47,133 nt of DNA, taken from contig JAGGRA010000053.1 of NCBI GenBank assembly GCA_018613035.1, positions 25,235-72,367 of the forward strand. The letters are read 5' to 3'. Of the stretch, positions 25,175 to 33,121 are shown in pieces (positions within the stretch are counted from its first letter, which is position 1; every line of letters begins with the position of its first letter). The notes under the pieces were generated by a model. It made no database searches. It worked only from the letters and a program-made list of their open reading frames with translations, and was not told where the DNA came from. The DNA is from Pseudomonas sp. ISL-84. GTDB lineage: Bacteria > Bacillota > Bacilli > Bacillales > Cytobacillaceae. A program made the translations under genes and the position numbers.

Positions 25175-25327
25175 CTATCCCCTGCCTGATGCCCGGCCTT
25201 TAATAAAGTTTACGACAATAATGATGGCTGCAATCACTAGCAGAAGATGGATAATGCCACCTGCTACTTCAAATATTAATCCGAGGATCCATAATACAAG
25301 CAAAATACCTGCAATCGTCCAAAGCAT
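25175..25327 (-). CDS. lmo0937-family (DUF5670) small membrane protein
   Basis: This 50-aa protein starts MLWTIAGILLVLWILG and ends in a short basic tail (FIKGRASGRG). It has two hydrophobic segments (residues 3-20 and 22-41). This is the characteristic pattern of the lmo0937 family of small membrane proteins in Firmicutes. AAAGGAGAG precedes the ATG. A sigma-B-like promoter lies about 40 bases upstream, suggesting a general-stress protein. Function is unknown. Confidence 0.85.
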   Translation of the reverse strand: MLWTIAGILLVLWILGLIFEVAGGIIHLLLVIAAIIIVVNFIKGRASGRG

Positions 25328-25365
25328 CCTAATCTCTCCTTTCATTATTGTTTATATTGCTTTAC

Positions 25366-25391
25366 ATACCCTGTATAAAAGCCTGACAAAC
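25366..25391 (-). promoter_or_regulatory. sigma-B-like promoter of the lmo0937-family gene
   Basis: On the minus strand GTTTGT, 14-base spacer, GGGTAT. The -10 is exact and the -35 core GTTT is present. Confidence 0.65.
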
Positions 25392-25489
25392 TTCCGCATC
25401 ACTTTTTGAAAACAGGATAAAAAATAAACATTGCCGCAATCCGAAAAAGAATGGATGACAATGTTATTTTTCACATATAAAGATCTAAT

Positions 25490-26368
25490 TTATACAGAGA
25501 GAATCACGTCTTCCAGGGCTTTTGCTTCGTCTGCAACTTCCTCGTTTTCTTTTAGTAAAGCGAAAAGCCCTTTTAGTACTACTTTTTCAGGACGGGATTT
25601 CTTTGTTTCATCAGAGATGCGGTTGGCAATTTCTTTTAAGTCGAAAGATTGAGAAGAATCCAGTTTGTTTAGTTTGTTGTAAAGTGTTTTCCAGGCCTGC
25701 TCCCTTTTTTCAAAAGAAACGAATGCTCCCTCCCTATCCATTTCGACGACAAAGTTCTGCATCATTTCTTCATTAAGGATGGGTTGGCTATTCCCATTTA
25801 GAAAGTCATTTGCCATTACATCCTGCTGCCTTACGATGTGTTTGCCAATAGCAGCAGGTTCTGCTTCTGCCTGCCCTGTCACCAAGAGCATCATATAGGT
25901 GCGATAGATGGATTGCGTCATGAACAGCAGATCCCATTTATAAGCAGTTATTTTATCTCCGTAAAGCTCTAGTAAGCTATTCTGCAGCCATGAAAATAAG
26001 CGGCCTCTCATCCTGTGTTCCATGGCGGAAATTTTTTTGTTACTCGTCCCTGTTTCACCGCGCATATGCATTTTCATATAAGCTTTATAATGCAGAATTC
26101 CCTCAAACTGAACCTCAAATTGCTTCTCAAGCTTTTCCCTCGGCGGAAGATCCGCGTCAAGACCAATAATGAAAACTCGCTCGAACACAAGCTGCTGATA
26201 ATGTTCATAGATCGAAATGATTAGATCTTCTTTTGACGTAAAAAAGGAATACAATGAGCCCTTGGAAATTCCCACTCCTTCGGCAATTTCCTGCATGGAT
26301 GTATGGCTGTATCCTTTCTCGGCAAAAAGCTCAACTGCCGTTTCTAAAATGACTTCTCTTTTATTCAT
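25490..26368 (-). CDS. TetR/AcrR family repressor (YerO-like)
   Basis: This 292-aa protein has an N-terminal TetR helix-turn-helix (residues 4-50: ILETAVELFAEKGYSHTSMQEIAEG, VGISKGSLYSFFTSKEDLI). The C-terminal ligand-binding domain is long, larger than the usual 190-210 aa of the family. B. subtilis YerO, encoded beside swrC, has the same length and layout. The frame runs to 26443, but the ATG at 26368 has GAGGTG 5 bases upstream. It is divergent from the RND exporter and probably represses it, and itself, through the two operators at 26450 and 26513. Confidence 0.88.
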   Translation of the reverse strand: MNKREVILETAVELFAEKGYSHTSMQEIAEGVGISKGSLYSFFTSKEDLIISIYEHYQQLVFERVFIIGLDADLPPREKLEKQFEVQFEGILHYKAYMKMHMRGETGTSNKKISAMEHRMRGRLFSWLQNSLLELYGDKITAYKWDLLFMTQSIYRTYMMLLVTGQAEAEPAAIGKHIVRQQDVMANDFLNGNSQPILNEEMMQNFVVEMDREGAFVSFEKREQAWKTLYNKLNKLDSSQSFDLKEIANRISDETKKSRPEKVVLKGLFALLKENEEVADEAKALEDVILSV

Positions 26369-26449
26369 ATCAGCACCTCGGACATAAATTGGTTTTGTAT
26401 CTAAACCCAGCACACTCATTCTTGACTCCATCTGCAAAAACATGCAAAA

Positions 26450-26465
26450 TGACTATTGAGTCAAT
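26450..26465. promoter_or_regulatory. probable TetR operator 1
   Basis: TGACTATTGAGTCAAT; core TGACT-ATTG-AGTCA is a perfect palindrome. It shares TGAC-NNNTGAGTCAAT with operator 2. Confidence 0.6.
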
Positions 26466-26512
26466 TACATTTCCTTGTTATGTAAAGGTTTAAAACTATT
26501 TTATTCATCAAT

Positions 26513-26528
26513 TGACCCGTGAGTCAAT
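26513..26528. promoter_or_regulatory. probable TetR operator 2
   Basis: TGACCCGTGAGTCAAT; same pattern as operator 1, 63 bases downstream and immediately before the exporter's ribosome site (GGAGGAGG), where bound repressor would block transcription. Confidence 0.6.
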
Positions 26529-26547
26529 ACCAGGAGGAGGAACATAA

Positions 26548-29500
26548 ATGCTAGGATGGATACTAAAGCGGTCCAAAATTTTTCTCATTTTGTTTTTATT
26601 ATTTGTTATTATTGGCGTGTTTACGTTCTTTCAGCTTCCGCAAAGGGAAATTCCTGAAACCACTGTCAATATCGGCACAGTAAATACTGTCTATCCCGGT
26701 GCTACAGTAGATAGTGTGGAACGAAATATAACAAACCCCTTGGAAACAAAATTGCTGCCTATTGAAGGAATTGAAGAAATCAGTTCTTCTTCGGCCGCTG
26801 GCTTCTCAGCTATAATCGTAACCGTATCTGACGGAGAAGACAAAAAAGAAGTTTTCAGCAATATCCGTCAGGCAGTATCAAATACAGCTGCCGGATTTCC
26901 TGAGGAAGCATTTGAACCTGAAATTAATGAGTCAACGATTAAAATGCCCATCGTTTCTTATCATCTCACAAGTAATGATATGGAAAATCTTCTTCCATTA
27001 AAAAAAGAATTAACTCGCTGGAAAGAGGAAGTTGAATCCTTAAGAGGTGTAGCTGGAGTAACAATGAAGGGTCTCCCTGAAGAAGAAATAGCGATCCGGC
27101 TCGATCCTGAGCTATTAAAAGGAAAGGGTGTTATCCTTCCGGATGTGATCGAGGCAATTAATGAGGAATATTACCCTACTCCTATTGGGAAACAGGAAAT
27201 AAATCAAGAAGTTGTGCAATTGACTGTTGATCACTTTACTTCTGTAGAGAAAATTGAGGATATATTTGTCGGAAAGACTCCTCAAGGCGAAACAGTCCTG
27301 TTGGGAGATGTGGGAAAGGCTGAAATTGTTCAACAGGAGAAAGAAGATATTGTTAGTCTAGACGGAAAGCCTTCTATTTCGTTTACCGCTTTTGTGGAAG
27401 AAGGCCAGGATATCCCGTCTGTTGATGAAAGAGTAAGTGAAAAAGTGAAGGAGCTCAGCACAGGGCTGCCTGAGAATGTAACACTAGAGAATTATTACTC
27501 TCAGGCTAATTTGGTGACAGATATATTTGATGGATTGTTCCTTTCTCTCGCCATTTCAGTCATTGCGGTTATTTTAACAACTGCGCTTGGTTTAACGGTA
27601 TCTGGCGCTTTTGTCGTGGCGCTGGCCATTCCAATCTCTATCTTAATGGGGCTGATTCCCCTTCCGTTTGCGGAGGTGGATTTAAACCAAATATCAGTCA
27701 TTGGTGCCATCATCGCATTAGGTATACTGGTTGATGACTCGATTGTAGTCAATGATAATATACAACGGCGCTACAAGCTGGGTGATAACGCCCTGGCTGG
27801 CGCTGTAAATGGGACAAAAGAAATATGGATCTCTATTGTCACCTCTTCACTGGCGATCGTTTTTACATTTCTTCCGCTCGTCTTTTTATCCGGGGGCAAT
27901 GGAGCATTTATCCGTGCACTGCCAACGGTCCTGATTACGACAATTCTGGCATCGACACTTGTGGCGCTGATTTTTGTGCCGATGCTGCGTTTTATGCTCT
28001 ATCGAAAAACGAGCAAAAAGGTTTCAGATGCACCAGGTTTATTGGGCAAACCATTGAATAAAACAGCTGATTTCTATGCTGATAAAATTTTAAAGCCTTT
28101 TTCAAAAAAACCAAAACTGGTTTCTATCCTTGGATTAATCTTTACTACAGTTATTTTGGGATTGGTTGTATTAACACCGTTTGAATTTTTCCCTGCAGCT
28201 GACCGCGAAGAAGTAACGATTGATGTTTCCCTGCCGATCGGAACAACTCTTGAGGAAACAGCAAATGAGCTTGAAAATATTGAAGCCATGCTATTAAGTG
28301 ATAAGGGTGTAACGGAAACGAGCATATTTGCTGGAACCGGGCTGCCAAATTTGTTTAATAGCTCACTTCAGGTAACGGGTCCTAATACCGGTCAAATAGT
28401 AGCCCGGGTAGATCGGGAAAGCCAGACAGCGCAGGGATTGATCGATGACTGGTCTTCAGTGCTTCGGGATAAATATCCGGGTGCTGAGATTTTTATGGAA
28501 ACCATCCAGCAGGGGCCTCCTGCTGGCGCTCCTGTAACGGTAACGATTAAAGGACCGGAAATCGGGAAGCTTTTGGAACTGAGGGATAGCCTGACTGAAG
28601 ATATGAATAAAGCAGGAGCCGACTTTGTAGTCGATAATATTGGCAATCCTGAGCCTACCTTAAAGTATGTTCCAAATCGGGAGCTTTTAGAGGAGTATGG
28701 AATCACGGTTAACCAGATAAGCGAGCAAATTCGTCTTGCAACGGAAGGGATTCCTCTTAAGCCTTTTGACAATGGAATTACCAAAATGGATATGAATATC
28801 CTTCTGGGTGAAAAAGATGAAGCGCTTGATCTTTCCGAACTTGAAATTGCGGCTGGCAGTGCCCAGGGTGGTCCTCCAGCCCTCGTGGCCATTGACACTC
28901 TTGTAGATGAAGAAAAAACGGAAGAAATTCAGCGAATTCCTCATCTAAATGGAGATCGTGCTATTACGATTAGAGCTTTCCCAAAGGACGAGGAGAATTT
29001 CAAGGAAAATGTGCAAAATGTCGTTGAAGATGAACGAGAAAATCTGAATGATAATAATTATAGTATTTCAGTAGGCGGAGAAAATCAGGCGCAAAATGAT
29101 TTCTTTGCTGAGATTACCGTTTTATTTATCATTGTCATCTTTCTGGTATACTTGTTGATTGCCTTTCAGTTTAACTCATTGGGACTTCCATTCCTGGTCC
29201 TGATTGCTGTTTATCTGGCGATTGCAGGTGCAATCCTTGGGCTGTTTGTCACACAAACGCCAATCAGCTTCCTTGCCGTTATGGGTATGGTTTCATTGAC
29301 CGGAATTGTAGTTAGAAACTCTGTCGTGCTGATTGAATTTATGGAACAGGGACTAAGAAATGGAATGCCTAAAAAAGAAGCAGTTGTAGAAGCAGGCCGT
29401 ACAAGAATCCGCCCCATCCTGCTAACAGCACTCACTTCCATTGTAGCGCTGATCCCAGTAGCAGTAAGCGGCGATGCCTTATTTACGCCCCTCGCCATCA

Positions 29501-29610
29501 CGATCATCTCTGGCATCCTGTTCTCGGTAATCCTAACCCTGATCATCGTGCCGATGATGTATCTGGCATTCAAAAAGGTACCAGGTACCTATACCACACT
29601 AGACCAGTAA
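26548..29610 (+). CDS. swrC: RND family efflux transporter, SwrC/AcrB type
   Basis: This 1020-aa protein has helix 1 near the N-terminus (IFLILFLLFVIIGVFTFFQLP), a first large extracytoplasmic loop (about 30-330), helices 2-6, a second large loop (about 550-850) and helices 8-12. The helix 4 motif LGILVDDSIVVNDNI holds the proton-relay Asp pair. It is about the usual length (B. subtilis SwrC is about 1065 aa). SwrC exports surfactin in B. subtilis and the family confers resistance to hydrophobic compounds; the substrate here is inferred only. It is divergent from a TetR repressor gene, the same arrangement as yerO-swrC. A GGAGGAGG ribosome site precedes the ATG. Confidence 0.88.
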   Translation: MLGWILKRSKIFLILFLLFVIIGVFTFFQLPQREIPETTVNIGTVNTVYPGATVDSVERNITNPLETKLLPIEGIEEISSSSAAGFSAIIVTVSDGEDKKEVFSNIRQAVSNTAAGFPEEAFEPEINESTIKMPIVSYHLTSNDMENLLPLKKELTRWKEEVESLRGVAGVTMKGLPEEEIAIRLDPELLKGKGVILPDVIEAINEEYYPTPIGKQEINQEVVQLTVDHFTSVEKIEDIFVGKTPQGETVLLGDVGKAEIVQQEKEDIVSLDGKPSISFTAFVEEGQDIPSVDERVSEKVKELSTGLPENVTLENYYSQANLVTDIFDGLFLSLAISVIAVILTTALGLTVSGAFVVALAIPISILMGLIPLPFAEVDLNQISVIGAIIALGILVDDSIVVNDNIQRRYKLGDNALAGAVNGTKEIWISIVTSSLAIVFTFLPLVFLSGGNGAFIRALPTVLITTILASTLVALIFVPMLRFMLYRKTSKKVSDAPGLLGKPLNKTADFYADKILKPFSKKPKLVSILGLIFTTVILGLVVLTPFEFFPAADREEVTIDVSLPIGTTLEETANELENIEAMLLSDKGVTETSIFAGTGLPNLFNSSLQVTGPNTGQIVARVDRESQTAQGLIDDWSSVLRDKYPGAEIFMETIQQGPPAGAPVTVTIKGPEIGKLLELRDSLTEDMNKAGADFVVDNIGNPEPTLKYVPNRELLEEYGITVNQISEQIRLATEGIPLKPFDNGITKMDMNILLGEKDEALDLSELEIAAGSAQGGPPALVAIDTLVDEEKTEEIQRIPHLNGDRAITIRAFPKDEENFKENVQNVVEDERENLNDNNYSISVGGENQAQNDFFAEITVLFIIVIFLVYLLIAFQFNSLGLPFLVLIAVYLAIAGAILGLFVTQTPISFLAVMGMVSLTGIVVRNSVVLIEFMEQGLRNGMPKKEAVVEAGRTRIRPILLTALTSIVALIPVAVSGDALFTPLAITIISGILFSVILTLIIVPMMYLAFKKVPGTYTTLDQ
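29578..29608 (+). repeat. direct repeat, copy in the end of swrC
   Basis: The last 31 coding bases before the swrC stop recur at 29757-29788 with a single inserted C. Both begin GTACCAGGTACCTATACCA and end CTAGACCAGT. Confidence 0.85.
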
Positions 29611-29656
29611 GATGCAGAAACCTTCCTGCCAAAATGCTGGAAGGTTTCTTGCATCC
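29610..29656 (+). terminator. terminator of swrC
   Basis: GATGCA-GAAACCTTCC...GGAAGGTTTC-TTGCATC extended hairpin; a T-rich stretch follows. Confidence 0.75.
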
Positions 29657-29686
29657 TTTTACGCTGATTGCATATACTATATTCAC

Positions 29687-29749
29687 GGCCGCCCACCTCT
29701 TCTAACTTCGCTTCGTTGCGGGACTAACCAGACCGGAATGTGGGCGGCC
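29687..29749. repeat. inverted repeat downstream of swrC
   Basis: GGCCGCCCAC (29687-29696) and GTGGGCGGCC (29740-29749) pair perfectly around a 43-base loop. The block is far more GC-rich than its surroundings and lies between the two copies of the direct repeat. Confidence 0.7.
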
Positions 29750-29756
29750 CCTTTCA

Positions 29757-29788
29757 GTACCAGGTACCTATACCACCACTAGACCAGT
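29757..29788 (+). repeat. direct repeat, intergenic copy
   Basis: Duplicate of the swrC 3' end (29578-29608) with one extra C, placed 179 bases downstream. Confidence 0.85.
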
Positions 29789-29802
29789 TTCATTACACAC
29801 CA

Positions 29803-29842
29803 TAAAGGCTGCAAACCTCTTCGGGTTTGCAGCTTTATTTTT
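29803..29842. terminator. terminator of the deacetylase-like gene
   Basis: GCTGCAAACC-TCTTC-GGGTTTGCAGC stem flanked by A/T runs; it overlaps the stop codon. Confidence 0.8.
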
Positions 29843-30614
29843 ATGGTCCATCGTCAATTAGTTCGTAGCCGGGGATTAGCTCTGACAGCGGGACAATATT
29901 GGCTTTTTGCCTATAGACAGGGATGTATTCCTTCAAAACGGATACCATTTTAGGTCCTGTGACGCCAACATGCCCTATTGCGATAATTCGTTCGCTTTTT
30001 ACAAGTTTTTCTGCCAGCCGATCCGCTTGTTTAGTGATGTGTGCGGTGGTGTAAATATCGTCGAAAAAAATATGGTTCTCTACATAAGGAACACCAATTT
30101 CATTTGCCAGCTTGCCTGCCACGCTTTTGCCGGTTGTTTTGCTGTCCAAGTAAAAAAGGCCATGTTTCTTACAAACTTCCATAACAATTCTCATGACCCT
30201 CTCATTTTCAGTCGCCTTTGACCCCATATGATGATTCATCCCAACTGCATGTGGCACTTCCTTGATGGCATCCTCAACCCTTTTACGGATTTCCTCATTG
30301 CTCAGGTCAGTTGTAATGGCTCCCGGTCCAAGCCAGCTCCTCTTTCCCTTTTTAGGCTCCATTGGCATATGAACAATTACCTCATGACCGTTTTTATTAG
30401 CCAATTCGGCATCCTCTTTTGTCGTTGGCATGAAAGGCATGATGGCAACCGTCAAAGTGACCGGAAGTTCCATCATTTCAGCTGTACCCTTCATATTGTT
30501 CCCCAGGTCATCAATGACAATGGCCAGCTCGGGTTTTGGCGAAGCTGCAGCGGCGTAACCTTCCGTACTACTTAATGAAAAAATCAGTAACAGAAAGCTA
30601 ATGAATATTTTCAT
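29841..30614 (-). CDS. secreted divergent polysaccharide deacetylase (YibQ/DUF610 family)
   Basis: This 257-aa protein has a signal peptide (residues 1-22, cleavage near GYAAAASP). Its domain starts with LAIVIDDLGNNMKG and continues with IMPFMPTTKEDAELA, GHEVIVHMPMEP, GMNHHMGSKAT and FYLDSKTTGKS, the signature of the PF04748 family. That family is distantly related to NodB deacetylases and keeps the DD and HH metal-site residues. It acts outside the membrane; substrate unproven. The frame opens at a GTG (30623), but AAGGAG lies 8 bases before the ATG at 30614. Confidence 0.88.
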   Translation of the reverse strand: MKIFISFLLLIFSLSSTEGYAAAASPKPELAIVIDDLGNNMKGTAEMMELPVTLTVAIMPFMPTTKEDAELANKNGHEVIVHMPMEPKKGKRSWLGPGAITTDLSNEEIRKRVEDAIKEVPHAVGMNHHMGSKATENERVMRIVMEVCKKHGLFYLDSKTTGKSVAGKLANEIGVPYVENHIFFDDIYTTAHITKQADRLAEKLVKSERIIAIGHVGVTGPKMVSVLKEYIPVYRQKANIVPLSELIPGYELIDDGP

Positions 30615-30675
30615 TTTCCACACTCCTTTTTGCTAGCATTCCCTGGGATTGAAAAAATCTTTCTAACTAAAAAAA

Positions 30676-30698
30676 CTGCCGGACACAAGGCCTGGCAG
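30676..30698 (-). terminator. second hairpin downstream of the que operon
   Basis: CTGCC/GGCAG stem with TTTTTTTAG on the minus strand, about 80 bases beyond the first terminator. Confidence 0.5.
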
Positions 30699-30777
30699 GC
30701 TAATTATTATCATGCATTGTAACTTCAAGAAAAAGCACAAATGGGAAGTATTTTTTTCATAAAAGCTCTCAAAAAAA

Positions 30778-30812
30778 AGAAACCCGCCCATAATGCATGT
30801 AACGGGTATATG
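30778..30812 (-). terminator. que operon terminator
   Basis: ACCCG...CGGGT stem followed on the minus strand by TTCTTTTTTTT, just after the queE stop. Confidence 0.6.
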
Positions 30813-30819
30813 AAAAAGG

Positions 30820-31554
30820 CTATACTCCCCGCTTATTGCCCCAAATATATGTGTGGAGCTGCGGCAGGACTTTTACATCTTTCAAATCATGGTCAGCCAT
30901 CGTTTTCTCGATGAGCCAATTATATTTGCCAAGCAGTCTTTGGATCAGATCCCGGTCATCAGCAGTAGCCGTATCATCATTCCCCACCTGCAAATAAAAC
31001 GGAATACCCGGGTAGCGCTGATAGACCATTTTTGCATACTCATAGTCAGCATCATTAAAGATTACAATCTTTAAGGAGACATGTTTATCTCTATCGCCTT
31101 TTCTTTGCAGTTTTTCGAGGATCAAATCAAGCATTTCGAAATCTGTTTTCATTCCTGAGCTTGGCGGCTTAGGTGAAATGGTCAGTTCATCAATTTCGTA
31201 AAACCAGTCCTGCCAGCGGCTTCCCTGGGTTTCTAGGCAGATCTTGATCCTTTCTGCTTTCAGTAATGAAATAAATTCATCGAGGTTTTTCAAAAGAGCC
31301 GGATTTCCTCCAGAGATGGTCACGAAGGAAAAACCGTCGCCGCCAAGTTCCTTCAGTTCCTTCCAAATCTCATCGGGTTCCATTTGACGGATGCTGTCTT
31401 TAGCGCTTCCATCCCAGGTGAATGCAGAATCGCACCAGCTGCAGGAATAATCACAGCCTGCTGTGCGGACAAACATTGTTTTCTGGCCGATAACCATTCC
31501 TTCACCCTGGATGGTCGGCCCAAAAATTTCAAGAACAGGGATTTTACTCAACCT
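30820..31554 (-). CDS. queE: 7-carboxy-7-deazaguanine synthase
   Basis: This 244-aa radical-SAM enzyme converts 6-carboxytetrahydropterin to 7-carboxy-7-deazaguanine in queuosine precursor synthesis. The 4Fe-4S cysteines are in AGCDYSCSWCD (CxxxCxxC type), after the substrate-binding FGPTIQGEG. It starts at a TTG (31554) with GGGAG 10 bases upstream. The open frame extends to 31686 inside queD, but homology begins at SKIPVLEIFGP. It overlaps the end of queD by 11 bases, suggesting translational coupling. Third gene of queCDE. Confidence 0.93.
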   Translation of the reverse strand, partial: RLSKIPVLEIFGPTIQGEGMVIGQKTMFVRTAGCDYSCSWCDSAFTWDGSAKDSIRQMEPDEIWKELKELGGDGFSFVTISGGNPALLKNLDEFISLLKAERIKICLETQGSRWQDWFYEIDELTISPKPPSSGMKTDFEMLDLILEKLQRKGDRDKHVSLKIVIFNDADYEYAKMVYQRYPGIPFYLQVGNDDTATADDRDLIQRLLGKYNWLIEKTMADHDLKDVKVLPQLHTYIWGNKRGV

Positions 31555-32020
31555 CCATCCACTCCCTTCTCGCTTCTGCATAGCTGGTAGGAGTTTCGTA
31601 AAGGCGTACAAATTCCACGCGTGCCCCAATATATTGATCCTTCCGGTTTTGAAGGGATTCCGCCATTTTTTCATAAATCCAGACAACCATGTTCTCTGCT
31701 GTCGTATTCATAGGCGGTAGTGTTTCATTCAAATACTTATGGTCAAGGAAAACTTCAATATCATTTTTCCAGATTTCTTTAATATCACCAAAGTCAATCA
31801 TCAGCCCTCTGTCATCAACAAATCCGCTGATGCCAAAAATGACTTTGTATGTGTGGCCATGCAAATTTTTGCATTTGCCTTCATAGCAATGCAAATGATG
31901 GGCGGAATCAAAGGTGAATTCCTTGCTGACAAGAACACGTTTTTGATGATATTTTAGCTGATCGCGCTTAATATCCTTGTCAATCTTCTGAAGCTTATCA
32001 ACAATCCTGAATCCGTACAT
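31544..32020 (-). CDS. queD: 6-carboxy-5,6,7,8-tetrahydropterin synthase
   Basis: This 158-aa zinc enzyme of the PTPS family converts dihydroneopterin triphosphate to 6-carboxytetrahydropterin. Zinc-binding histidines are in FDSAHHLHCYEGKCKNLHGH; the family Cys and the C-terminal Glu (RLYETPTSYAE) are present. It is separated from queC by 3 bases, with GGGGGAG inside the end of queC. The N-terminal 30 residues (before VSKEFTFDSAHH) are longer than in many QueD proteins, so translation might begin further in, but the ATG at 32020 has the best ribosome site. Confidence 0.93.
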   Translation of the reverse strand: MYGFRIVDKLQKIDKDIKRDQLKYHQKRVLVSKEFTFDSAHHLHCYEGKCKNLHGHTYKVIFGISGFVDDRGLMIDFGDIKEIWKNDIEVFLDHKYLNETLPPMNTTAENMVVWIYEKMAESLQNRKDQYIGARVEFVRLYETPTSYAEARREWMEVE

Positions 32021-32023
32021 GGC

Positions 32024-32683
32024 TTATAGCTCCCCCTTCTCTTTGAGGTATTCTTCAAGCCCTTTTTGCCTTAAATGACATGCCGGACACTCCCCGCAGC
32101 CATCAGAAGGAATTCCGTTGTAGCAGGTGAGCGTTTTTTCACGTACATAGTCAAGCGCATTCAGTTTATCTGCCAGCTTCCATGTTTCCGCTTTATTCAG
32201 CCACATTAATGGCGTGTGAATGACAAACTGCTGGTCCATTGAAAGATTAAGTGTTACATTCAGTGATTTTATAAAAACATCCCTGCAATCCGGGTATCCG
32301 CTGAAATCTGTTTCGCATACACCAGTTATGATATGCTTGGCATTGATTTGACTGGCAAGCACGCCAGCAAAAGATAGGAATAACAAGTTCCTGCCTGGTA
32401 CGAACGTGGATGGAAGTTCCCCCTCTTCCCCATCCTTCACTTCGATATCATTACGTGTTAATGCGTTTGGCGCCAATTGGTTTAGTAATGACATATCTAG
32501 TATATGATGGGTAACGCCCAATTCTTTTGCGATTTGCTGTGCGCATTCAATTTCTAGCTTATGCCGCTGATTATAATTAAAAGTGACTGCTTCCACTTCT
32601 GCGAAATATTCTTTTGCCCAAAATAAGCATGTGGTGCTATCCTGCCCGCCGCTGAACACTACGAGCGCTTTATCATTTTTCAT
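32024..32683 (-). CDS. queC: 7-cyano-7-deazaguanine (preQ0) synthase
   Basis: This 219-aa ATP-dependent amidotransferase-like enzyme converts 7-carboxy-7-deazaguanine to preQ0. It has the PP-loop [14 protein letters not shown] near residue 10. A C-terminal zinc site includes [28 protein letters not shown] precedes the ATG. First gene of queC-queD-queE, downstream of a preQ1-I riboswitch. The usual fourth gene, queF (preQ0 to preQ1), is not in this operon or elsewhere in the window. Confidence 0.96.
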   Translation of the reverse strand: MKNDKALVVFSGGQDSTTCLFWAKEYFAEVEAVTFNYNQRHKLEIECAQQIAKELGVTHHILDMSLLNQLAPNALTRNDIEVKDGEEGELPSTFVPGRNLLFLSFAGVLASQINAKHIITGVCETDFSGYPDCRDVFIKSLNVTLNLSMDQQFVIHTPLMWLNKAETWKLADKLNALDYVREKTLTCYNGIPSDGCGECPACHLRQKGLEEYLKEKGEL

Positions 32684-32705
32684 AAGAAAATTCTCCTTTT
32701 AATAG

Positions 32706-32740
32706 AAAAACAGGACTACTAAAGAAAGCAGACCTGTTTT
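32706..32740 (-). terminator. preQ1 riboswitch terminator (expression platform)
   Basis: AAAACAGG(T/A)CT stem with T5 on the minus strand, directly after the aptamer. Its 5' arm is adjacent to the aptamer tail, as expected for ligand-induced termination. Confidence 0.8.
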
Positions 32741-32774
32741 CCTTAGTTTTTTAAAGAGGGTAGCTAGAACCTCT
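32741..32774 (-). ncRNA. preQ1-I riboswitch aptamer
   Basis: On the minus strand AGAGGTTCTAGCTA, CCCTCT and TTAAAAAACTAAGG give the class I pseudoknot: stem P1 AGAGG/CCTCT plus the A-rich tail. Compared with the B. subtilis queC aptamer it lacks two bases (AC) between GCTA and CCC. It controls queCDE. Confidence 0.92.
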
Positions 32775-32922
32775 ACCGTAATCATACGGATTTCTATTTA
32801 GCTATCACCTTATCTTAGCATATTTATGGCATTTTTACAGAGGTATTTAAAGATGTTTTATTTTTCAAAATCGTGGAAATAGTATTAATGCAAGGCCATA
32901 ACCAAAAGGAGGGACTGAAGCC

Positions 32923-33051
32923 ATGATCAGGTTTACAGCGACTTCACGGTATTCGTTTGGCATTGCAAAGAAAGGAATCTTTGCTCGGAGGTCAGCGGGG
33001 ATGCAAGTGCAGGATAGGCCCACATTAATCCGCTTTGGCCTGATGCAATAG
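32923..33051 (+). CDS. possible 42-aa basic small protein
   Basis: An ATG at 32923, with AAAAGGAGGG about 9-10 bases upstream, opens a 42-aa frame starting MIRFTATSRYSFGIAKKG. It is strongly basic (8 Arg/Lys with Gly and Phe), without a membrane segment. A bidirectional terminator follows at 33084. No convincing promoter is visible and codon use is uninformative at this size. The opposite-strand frame (32865-33119) starts inside the terminator and is rejected. It could instead be a degraded gene. Confidence 0.35.
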   Translation: MIRFTATSRYSFGIAKKGIFARRSAGMQVQDRPTLIRFGLMQ

Positions 33052-33083
33052 GATTCCTGTAAACGTCCATAAGGGGACTGAAA

Positions 33084-33118
33084 AAAGGTGCCAACCAATC
33101 GGTTTGCACCTTTTTTCA
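33084..33118. terminator. bidirectional terminator
   Basis: AAAAAAGGTGC-AACC-aatc-GGTT-GCACCTTTTTT hairpin; it ends the opposing HEPN-CBS gene. Confidence 0.85.
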
Positions 33119-33121
33119 TAA

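Noticed and set aside
32865..33119. 84-aa minus-strand frame
   Set aside because: It begins inside a terminator hairpin and has no ribosome site; the opposite-strand 42-aa frame has a better one.
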